DNA from: an uncultured Selenomonadaceae bacterium
GTDB taxonomy: Bacteria; Bacillota; Negativicutes; Selenomonadales; Selenomonadaceae
Direction of reading: 5' to 3'
DNA length: 10,828 bases
Assembly (NCBI GenBank): GCA_905233325.1
Contig: CAJODU010000037.1
Coordinates: 1 to 10,828 of the forward strand
Numbering within the stretch: the first letter of the stretch is position 1; each line of letters begins with the position of its first letter. The position numbers and the translations under genes are program-made. Shown one piece after another: positions 5,328 through 10,828 of the stretch. The notes below the pieces were generated by a model. It worked only from the letters and a program-made list of their open reading frames with translations, made no database searches and was not told the origin of the DNA.

Positions 5328-5912
5328 ATGGAAAATATAGCTTATGATCTTATTCCTCAAGGACGTGAACTCATCGGCGGCGAATGGGTCGGTGAAGTCG
5401 ACTATGAAATCATTGGAGGAGAGAAAGTTTATATAGCACCGGCACCTAATATTTCACATGGAATTATTGTTAGCAGATTGGTTACAATGTTCAATATTTA
5501 TATTTGGGAAAATAATATTGATGCTTTTACACTTGCAGACAACGCTGATGTTTATTTGGCAGATGGCAGTCACTTCAGACCTGATGTCAGCGTTTTAATT
5601 CGCAAGCCCAAAGCTATTAACAAAGAAAAATTCATAGATGGTGCACCTGATTTGGTAGTTGAAGTCCTTTCGGAATCTACCAAGAAGAATGATTTTGGAA
5701 AGAAAAAAGACGACTACGAAAAATATGGAGTCAAAGAATATTGGATTGTCGATCCGGAAAATAGAAGTGTCAAAGTGTACCATAACATTGAAGGCAAATT
5801 TACAGACGATGACGAGTATAAGATTAACAGTAACAAAACGGAAATCAAAGTATCTATCTTTAAAGATTTGACGGTTGACATTCGTAATATCTTTAAATGG
5901 TGGCTCAATTAA
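5328..5912 (+). CDS. Uma2 family (DUF820) PD-(D/E)XK nuclease homologue
   Basis: This 194-residue protein matches the Uma2/DUF820 family, a PD-(D/E)XK-fold group that is predicted to be nucleases; the biological role is not established. Typical marks are the LIGGEWVGEVDYEIIGGEKVY opening region (about 15-35), FRPDVSVL with P85-D86, DLVVEVLSEST (108-118) with E112, and the conserved tail D122-x-x-K-K-x-x-Y130-x-x-x-GV-x-EYWIVDP (to 143). The likely metal residues D86 and E112 are present, so it looks intact. I choose ATG 5328 over ATG 5304 because GAGGTG sits 10 bases before 5328. Its C-terminal half is clearly more AT-rich than the neighbouring synthetase genes by hand count, which may point to acquisition. 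It sits 27 bp after htpX and 22 bp before the first synthetase gene, with no obvious functional link to either. Confidence 0.9.
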   Translation: MENIAYDLIPQGRELIGGEWVGEVDYEIIGGEKVYIAPAPNISHGIIVSRLVTMFNIYIWENNIDAFTLADNADVYLADGSHFRPDVSVLIRKPKAINKEKFIDGAPDLVVEVLSESTKKNDFGKKKDDYEKYGVKEYWIVDPENRSVKVYHNIEGKFTDDDEYKINSNKTEIKVSIFKDLTVDIRNIFKWWLN

Positions 5913-5934
5913 TTTTAGTGGAGTGATAGATTTA

Positions 5935-7482
5935 ATGTTGTTGAATAGTATTCTCGATCAAGGCCGAGCAGATGATACCGCTCTCGTTGACCATGGTCGC
6001 CGCATAACTTATAATGAATTTAAAGAGGCAATTAAACACTGTAGAAATAAGCTCTACAGTCTTGGAATTCGTCAAGGTGATCGCGTTGCAATCTTCTCAA
6101 GGAACAGTATTGAGTTTATTTATGCTTACTTTGCGATAGCCTCTCTCGGTGCCATTAATGTGCCGATCAACTTCCAACTCAGCAGTCGTGAGGTCGCTTA
6201 TATTCTAAAAGACGCCGGCGTTGAGCATATTTTCACCTACAAGCCGCTTGACATTGATGATCACCACATTGACAGCAAGAACAAGCCGGATTTTCACGTC
6301 GGTATACCTCAAAAGGTCACTCAGCATAATATGGAAGTCTTCAACTTCGCCCAGCATGATATAAAGATTCTTGATGAAGTCGACGACACAATAAGTCCGG
6401 CTCCCGAACTGCCTGAAGAGTTCGATTGGAATAAACCCTGCGTAATTATCTACACTTCCGGCACGACAGGCAATCCCAAAGGTGCTGTCCTCTCTCATAA
6501 AAATTTGATTCGCAATGCCGAGCAAATGATCCACATGGGCTGCAAGGCTGAACACAAAGTCCTTTGCGTCCTGCCTATGTATCATTGTTTCAGTTGGACT
6601 TGCTCCGTCCTCTATCCTCTCTCGAAGGGTGCAACCGTTGTTATTCTCGACTCTTTCACGCCAAAAGAGACTATTGAGACGATCCGCACGGAAAAAATAA
6701 CTGATATGTATGTTGTGCCGTCGATCTGCTCCCTGTTGACCAAACTTGCAACTGCTGAAGATATGGCAACTCTCAGATTAGTTGTGAGCGGTGGCACGAC
6801 GTTACCCTTGCAGATCGCCAACGATTTTATTGATAAATTCCACGTTGAAATTTGTGAGGGCTACGGTTTGAGTGAATCCTCACCTGTCGTGACGATGAAT
6901 CCTTACGGCAAGCCAAAAGTCGGATCTGCAGGTCCTATCATTCCCGACATTGAGGCTCGTTTTGTCGATTCTGAAGGCAATGACGTTCCGCAAGGTCAGG
7001 AGGGCGAGCTTATCATCAAAGGTGATAATGTTATGCTCGGCTATTGGAATATGCCTGAAGCAACTAAAGATGCTATCGACGAGGACGGCTGGCTCCATAC
7101 AGGTGACATTGCAAAAATCGACGAGGACGGCTATGTCTTCATTGTCAACCGCCTCAAGGAAATGATCATCAGCATGGGCGAGAATATCTATCCCCGCGAG
7201 GTTGAGGAAGTTATTTACAGATTCCCCGGTATCAAGGACGCTGCTGTCGTCGGTGTTGATGATAAGCTGCGCGGTCAAGCCGGTGCTTGTTTCTACTCAA
7301 TGAATGACGGGGCGGAAATGAATATTCACGATTTAAAGCAATTCTTGCAGAAGAATTTGGCACTTTACAAAATCCCGCGTGAGTTCCACCAGCTTGACGA
7401 TTTGCCGCGAACTTCAACCGGCAAGATATTCAAGCGCAAGATTTTGGAAGATTTCCTTGCCGCGAAGAATGAGAAAAAATAA
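5935..7482 (+). CDS. Acyl-CoA synthetase / AMP-dependent ligase, copy 1
   Basis: Adenylate-forming enzyme that activates a carboxylic acid with ATP and transfers it to CoA, in the cytoplasm. Overall character is closest to medium- or long-chain fatty acid-CoA ligases, but the substrate cannot be read from sequence. The 515 residues carry YTSGTTGNPKG (173-183, phosphate loop), EGYGLSE (308-314), HTGD (388-391, ribose-binding Asp), R406 in NRLKEMI, GENIYP (415-420) and the catalytic Lys K497 in TSTGK. There is no carrier or condensation domain, so it is not an NRPS module. I start at ATG 5935, with GGAG 11 bases upstream and alignment to copy 2; the frame opens earlier but overlaps the Uma2 gene. 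Compared with copy 2 it has 23 extra residues between about 108 and 131, rich in His and Asp. Copy 2 begins 1 bp after its stop. Confidence 0.92.
   Translation: MLLNSILDQGRADDTALVDHGRRITYNEFKEAIKHCRNKLYSLGIRQGDRVAIFSRNSIEFIYAYFAIASLGAINVPINFQLSSREVAYILKDAGVEHIFTYKPLDIDDHHIDSKNKPDFHVGIPQKVTQHNMEVFNFAQHDIKILDEVDDTISPAPELPEEFDWNKPCVIIYTSGTTGNPKGAVLSHKNLIRNAEQMIHMGCKAEHKVLCVLPMYHCFSWTCSVLYPLSKGATVVILDSFTPKETIETIRTEKITDMYVVPSICSLLTKLATAEDMATLRLVVSGGTTLPLQIANDFIDKFHVEICEGYGLSESSPVVTMNPYGKPKVGSAGPIIPDIEARFVDSEGNDVPQGQEGELIIKGDNVMLGYWNMPEATKDAIDEDGWLHTGDIAKIDEDGYVFIVNRLKEMIISMGENIYPREVEEVIYRFPGIKDAAVVGVDDKLRGQAGACFYSMNDGAEMNIHDLKQFLQKNLALYKIPREFHQLDDLPRTSTGKIFKRKILEDFLAAKNEKK
7084..7217 (+). repeat. 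Near-identical DNA patch shared by the two tandem synthetase genes
   Basis: Positions 7084-7217 align without gaps to 8564-8697 (offset 1480) with 7 mismatches in 134 bases. The match includes a 50-base perfect run (7084-7133 against 8564-8613). A second perfect run of 30 bases occurs at 6549-6578 against 8029-8058. The patch covers the HTGD to GENIYP motifs. Elsewhere the copies differ much more, including at silent sites. Confidence 0.8.
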
Positions 7483-7483
7483 T

Positions 7484-8950
7484 ATGCTCCTGCATGAAAT
7501 ACTGAACAATGGCAGAGCAGGCGACGTTGCACTCATTGACGGTGAACGCCGCCTTACTTATGGCGATACTAAAAGAGTTGTCAAAAGCTGCCGGAATAAA
7601 CTGTATAATATAGGAATCCGTGAAGGCGACAGAGTGGCGATATTCGCCAGGAACAGCATAGAATTTATCTGCACTTACTTTGCTGTCATCTCGCTTGGTG
7701 CCATTGCCGTGCCGATTAATTTTCAACTCAGCGGCAGAGAGACTGCCTATATCCTCAAAGACGCCGGCATTGAGCATATATTTACTTATCAACCGCTGAA
7801 TCTTGATAAATACATTGCTCATACCGTCACTCAACATGATATTAGTACATTTGTAGCGGTTGATAATACCATTGCAGAGGCTCCTCAACTGCCCGCTGAC
7901 TTTAGTGACAGCAATCCTTGTGCCATTATATATACTTCCGGCACAACAGGCAATCCCAAGGGTGCTGTCCTCTCGCATAAAAATTTAGTCCGCAATACTG
8001 AGCAAATGGTAAATATTGCCTGCAAGCGTGAACACAAAGTCCTTTGCGTCCTGCCTATATATCACGCTTACGGCTGGATGGCGACGGTTTTGTATCCGTT
8101 GAGCTGCGGTGCAAGTATTGTTATAATGGGCAATTTCATTCTCAAGGACATGCTCAATTTGATACGTCTGGAACATATCACTGATGTATACGTTGTGCCG
8201 TCGATCTGTAATCTATTGACGAAATTGGCTGATCCTTCAGACCTTGCGGAGCTCAGATTGTTTGTCTGCAGCGGTGCGCCTCTGCCTCGTGAATTGGCTG
8301 ATAAATTTACTAATAAATTCAAAATTCCCATACATGAAGTCTATGGCTTGAGTGAGGCGTCTCCGATGGTCACTACCACCCCCTTCGGTTATCCTAAGGC
8401 CGGCTCAATAGGGACTCCGGTGCCTGATCTTGAGGCTCGTTTTGTTAACATCAATGGCAAAGATATGCCGCAGGGTCAAGAAGGTGAATTGATTATTCGC
8501 GGTGATAATGTAATGCTCGGTTATTGGAATAATCCCGAAGCGACTAAAGAGACCATCGACGAAGACGGCTGGCTCCATACAGGTGACATTGCAAAAATCG
8601 ACGAGGACGGCTACGTCTACATTGTCAACCGCCTCAAAGAGATGATCATCAGCATGGGTGAGAATATCTATCCCCGCGAAGTAGAGGAAGTTATTTATCA
8701 GTTCCCTAATATCAAAGATGCGGCGGTTGTCGGTGTTGAGGACAGCAGACGCGGTCAAGTCGGAATTTGTTTTTATTCCACTCAAGATAAGTCAAAGATT
8801 GACATAGAAGAGTTAAAGCATTTTCTGCAAAAAAATTTGGCACTCTACAAGATACCGCGTGAGTTTCACGAACTTGAAGAGCTGCCAAGGACTTCGACAG
8901 GCAAAATATCTAAAGTCAAACTAATTGATAAAATCGTTGGCAATTTGTGA
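7484..8950 (+). CDS. Acyl-CoA synthetase / AMP-dependent ligase, copy 2
   Basis: This tandem paralogue of the preceding gene is likewise an ATP-dependent acyl-CoA ligase with undetermined substrate. The 488 residues hold YTSGTTGNPKG (150-160), VYGLSE (286-291), HTGD (365-368), R383 in NRLKEMI, GENIYP (392-397) and the catalytic K474 in TSTGK. From the phosphate loop to the catalytic Lys the two copies align with no gap (324 residues apart in both). Differences near the putative acyl pocket, such as PIYHAYGWMA against PMYHCFSWTC, suggest different substrates. The start is ATG 7484, one base after the stop of copy 1. No clear SD site precedes it, so translation is probably coupled to copy 1. 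ATG 7469 is an in-frame alternative but lacks support from the paralogue. The last 30 bp overlap the 3' end of the opposing serine hydrolase gene. Confidence 0.92.
   Translation: MLLHEILNNGRAGDVALIDGERRLTYGDTKRVVKSCRNKLYNIGIREGDRVAIFARNSIEFICTYFAVISLGAIAVPINFQLSGRETAYILKDAGIEHIFTYQPLNLDKYIAHTVTQHDISTFVAVDNTIAEAPQLPADFSDSNPCAIIYTSGTTGNPKGAVLSHKNLVRNTEQMVNIACKREHKVLCVLPIYHAYGWMATVLYPLSCGASIVIMGNFILKDMLNLIRLEHITDVYVVPSICNLLTKLADPSDLAELRLFVCSGAPLPRELADKFTNKFKIPIHEVYGLSEASPMVTTTPFGYPKAGSIGTPVPDLEARFVNINGKDMPQGQEGELIIRGDNVMLGYWNNPEATKETIDEDGWLHTGDIAKIDEDGYVYIVNRLKEMIISMGENIYPREVEEVIYQFPNIKDAAVVGVEDSRRGQVGICFYSTQDKSKIDIEELKHFLQKNLALYKIPREFHELEELPRTSTGKISKVKLIDKIVGNL
8921..8950. other. 30-bp tail-to-tail coding overlap
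   Basis: The plus-strand synthetase ends with TGA at 8948-8950 and the minus-strand hydrolase ends with TAG at 8921-8923, so 30 bases code on both strands (LIDKIVGNL against ASQIANDFIN). There is no room for two separate terminators and no hairpin is seen on either side, so the transcripts should overlap. Confidence 0.85.
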
Positions 8951-9862
8951 GGCCACTTTTTTCATCTTTTCGATAGTCTCTCCGCGGCTTTCATAATTGT
9001 CGTTCATTATCACCAAGATAAAATCTCCCTTAGCACCGTAGAAGATGCCGCCGTCATCATAGAGATTATCAACCTCGCCGGTCTTGTGAGCTATATTCCA
9101 ATAAGGCAGTGCCGCCGGAAAACAGTCTCGATCTTGTTGCTTTAGCAGATACGAAATCATAAGCTGATCATAAAATTCATCGACACAGGTATGTTCATAA
9201 ATCCTCGTAAAGAGTTTACCCAAATCCGCAGCAGAGGATAAATTCGTCTCGCCCTTTTGCAACATCATCTTGTGATTAACGATTGTATCATTGTAGCCGT
9301 TGGCTTTCAGATACTGATTGATATTCTCCATACCGACGCGATCAATTAATATATTCGTTGCCGTGTTGTCGCTCTCGATTGTCATCAACTCTGCTGCTTT
9401 GCGAATTGATACCTTAGCGTTGACGCCCTCACCGGCAATACTACCTGCGCCGCCGACAATGTTGTCAGCGGTTATTGTTATGAGTTCATCAAGTGACAGC
9501 TTGCCGTCTTTGGCGTCCTGCATTACCTTCGCGAGGACAAACATTTTTATCATGCTTGCCGGTCTCATTGGTCTTGATTGGAATATAAGCGGCTGACTCT
9601 CTATATCTGGTCTGAGCAGGTAGACAGCGAATTTCGGCGTTTCCTGCCCGAACGTAAGTATCAACATATCCTGCAATTCTCCACTGTCCGAAGAGGTATT
9701 ATATAAATCCTTCTCCTGCACGGAAGTAGTGGTTGTCATTTTCTTGTACTTCTGTCCTCGTTCCGCCTTTGAATCGGAGAACAGCACAAAGTAGAGAATC
9801 CCCAGTGCTACTATCAGCACAGCATTTATCGTGATTAGAATCTTTGTACTTTTATCCATCAT
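8921..9862 (-). CDS. Membrane-anchored serine hydrolase of the class A beta-lactamase fold
   Basis: The 313-residue protein has one N-terminal membrane segment (about 8-28, after MMDKSTK) followed by a polar linker (to about 65), so the catalytic domain should face outwards. The penicillin-recognising serine enzyme triad is complete: S103-M-I-K106 (nucleophile and Lys), S164-D-N166 and K260-T-G262. A class A general base in an ExxLN loop is not recognisable; the nearest acidic residue is E205 in GETNLSS. It is thus more likely a wall-acting or divergent hydrolase than a true beta-lactamase, though resistance cannot be excluded. I start at ATG 9862; upstream TTG 9877 and downstream ATG 9859 are alternatives. 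No clear SD is present, and the stop of the upstream deacetylase gene lies 8 bp before, suggesting coupling. Its 3' end overlaps the convergent synthetase gene by 30 bp. Confidence 0.85.
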   Translation of the reverse strand: MMDKSTKILITINAVLIVALGILYFVLFSDSKAERGQKYKKMTTTTSVQEKDLYNTSSDSGELQDMLILTFGQETPKFAVYLLRPDIESQPLIFQSRPMRPASMIKMFVLAKVMQDAKDGKLSLDELITITADNIVGGAGSIAGEGVNAKVSIRKAAELMTIESDNTATNILIDRVGMENINQYLKANGYNDTIVNHKMMLQKGETNLSSAADLGKLFTRIYEHTCVDEFYDQLMISYLLKQQDRDCFPAALPYWNIAHKTGEVDNLYDDGGIFYGAKGDFILVIMNDNYESRGETIEKMKKVASQIANDFIN

Positions 9863-9870
9863 TTCAAATT

Positions 9871-10767
9871 TTACCAAGGTTGCGGCGTCATCGGCGTGAC
9901 AACACCAAATTTGTAGCCTTTATCGACAAGGACTTTAATTATACCGGGGAGGGCGGCGGCGGTGTTTTCTTTGCCCTTGTTGGAGTGCATTAAAATCAAC
10001 GCAGCGTCATCTTTGAGCGCCCTGTTGGTTTGCTCGTCGACAAAGCGGATCATATCCTGCGGTGTTGGTCTTTTGGCTGTAGCGTCTTCAACGCTGATAT
10101 TCCAGTCGTGTTCGACGTAACCGCAAGCAGTCATCAGCGGCTCATAATCAGGAGTCCACATACCGACTCTTCCACCGGGGGTTCTGATTATTAGTGGACG
10201 AACGCCTATAACGCTCTTGATAAGCTCATCGGTATCGGAAATCTGTTTCAAAAAATTATCGGTTGAAGGATAGAGTTCCTTGTAGACGTGATTGTAACTG
10301 TGATTGCCAATGGCGTGACCTTCTTCATAGATACGCCTTAAAACTTGAGGATAAGCCTCGACCATATTGCCGCAGACGTAAAAAGTCGCATGTATACCAT
10401 AATTTTTGAGTATATCCAGGATCATAGGGGTATTTTTATCGTCGGGACCATCGTCAAATGTCAAGTAGGCAATTTTGCCTTGACTATATTCTCTTATTTC
10501 AGGCAGTGCCATCGGAAGACCGGCTTCTTGACGCTCCCAAATGGTATGCTTATCATAAATCGGCTTGGTTATATCGTTGAGCTGCAGGTTAGAGAAATCA
10601 TCGGCAGCTATAACATCATTAGCCGGAACTTTTGGAAATGCTGTATTTTGGGCAGTTTTTTCAGTAGGAACGGAAGAACCCGCTTTATCGCTATCTGAAT
10701 CATCACCACAACCTGCTGTGAACATTGCAACTATTAAAAATATTATCATTATAAATTTTGTATTCAT
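9871..10767 (-). CDS. Polysaccharide deacetylase lipoprotein (NodB domain, CE4)
   Basis: A CE4-family enzyme, expected to remove N-acetyl groups from peptidoglycan or another surface polysaccharide outside the cytoplasmic membrane. The 298 residues start with a lipoprotein signal (hydrophobic MIIFLIVAM, then TAGC with C20 as the lipidated Cys) and a disordered Asp/Ser/Thr linker to about 60. The NodB domain runs from about 97 to the end: TFDDGP (103-108; D105 base, D106 metal), H156-SYN-H160 (metal), RTPGG (195-199), DW (221-222) and LMHS with H261. All five motifs are present, so it should be active. The start at ATG 10767 has GGAGG 11 bases upstream and a good promoter. It is followed after 8 bp by the serine hydrolase gene, so the two are a likely cell-wall pair. 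Confidence 0.95.
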   Translation of the reverse strand: MNTKFIMIIFLIVAMFTAGCGDDSDSDKAGSSVPTEKTAQNTAFPKVPANDVIAADDFSNLQLNDITKPIYDKHTIWERQEAGLPMALPEIREYSQGKIAYLTFDDGPDDKNTPMILDILKNYGIHATFYVCGNMVEAYPQVLRRIYEEGHAIGNHSYNHVYKELYPSTDNFLKQISDTDELIKSVIGVRPLIIRTPGGRVGMWTPDYEPLMTACGYVEHDWNISVEDATAKRPTPQDMIRFVDEQTNRALKDDAALILMHSNKGKENTAAALPGIIKVLVDKGYKFGVVTPMTPQPW

Positions 10768-10790
10768 TAAATTGAACGCCTCCGCCTATA

Positions 10791-10819
10791 ATAATAATAC
10801 TAACTTTGTACGCCGTCAA
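10791..10819 (-). promoter_or_regulatory. SigA-type promoter of the deacetylase/hydrolase pair
   Basis: Minus strand: -35 TTGACG (10814-10819), 17-bp spacer, -10 TATTAT (10791-10796). The AT-rich run of TAT repeats offers other -10 registers, but this one has the best spacing. It lies 24 bp before the ATG. Confidence 0.75.
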
Positions 10820-10828
10820 TGATAAAAT

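Noticed and set aside
6880..7278. Minus-strand open frames inside both synthetase genes (also near 8405-8785)
   Set aside because: They occur at matching places in both paralogues because the sense sequence is conserved; no start signals and no known domain.
5935..8950. Tandem synthetases as part of a non-ribosomal peptide or defence cluster
   Set aside because: No carrier, condensation, thioesterase or effector domains in or next to them; they look like stand-alone acyl-CoA ligases.
9863..9877. TTG at 9877 as start of the serine hydrolase gene
   Set aside because: It lies within the end of the deacetylase gene without an SD site; ATG 9862 puts a short basic N-terminus before the membrane segment and fits coupling better.

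Overview
The window looks like a chromosomal segment of an anaerobic, moderately AT-rich bacterium of the Firmicutes (Bacillota) type. The basis is strong Shine-Dalgarno sites (GGAGG, AGGTG), SigA-like promoters with extended -10 boxes, a TTG start, a stand-alone rubredoxin and an LDH-type malate dehydrogenase. A Negativicutes (Selenomonad-like) host would fit, but this is inference and not proven by any gene here. No RNA genes, CRISPR array, insertion sequence or phage module is visible.

Left part, all on the minus strand (1-2425). From right to left these are rubredoxin (too short for a usual ORF cut-off), malate dehydrogenase with its own extended -10 promoter and a clear intrinsic terminator, then a second transcription unit. 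That unit holds a small basic protein of unknown function, tadA (tRNA adenosine deaminase) and the start of a lysine-rich protein that runs off the window edge.

Middle part, all on the plus strand (2560-8950). A well-formed promoter, carrying short repeats that may be operators, sits between rubredoxin and a long co-directional gene series. The series is an unknown helical protein, an unknown small basic protein, a divergent pyrroline-5-carboxylate-reductase-like protein with a TTG start, the membrane protease HtpX, a Uma2-type PD-(D/E)XK nuclease homologue, and two tandem acyl-CoA synthetase paralogues. Gaps are 4-27 bp except for 84 bp before htpX, and no terminator is seen inside, so most or all may be one operon.

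Right part, minus strand (8921-10819). A two-gene unit with a good promoter encodes a lipoprotein polysaccharide deacetylase and a membrane-anchored serine hydrolase of the class A beta-lactamase fold. Both should act outside the cytoplasmic membrane on cell-wall or surface polysaccharide. The hydrolase gene overlaps the end of the second acyl-CoA synthetase gene by 30 bp, tail to tail.

Most of this is ordinary housekeeping and I see no convincing new defence or mobile system. The least explained parts are the two unknown genes plus the degenerate reductase-like gene at 2618-4358, the repeat-bearing promoter in front of them, and the tandem synthetases with a patch that looks homogenised.
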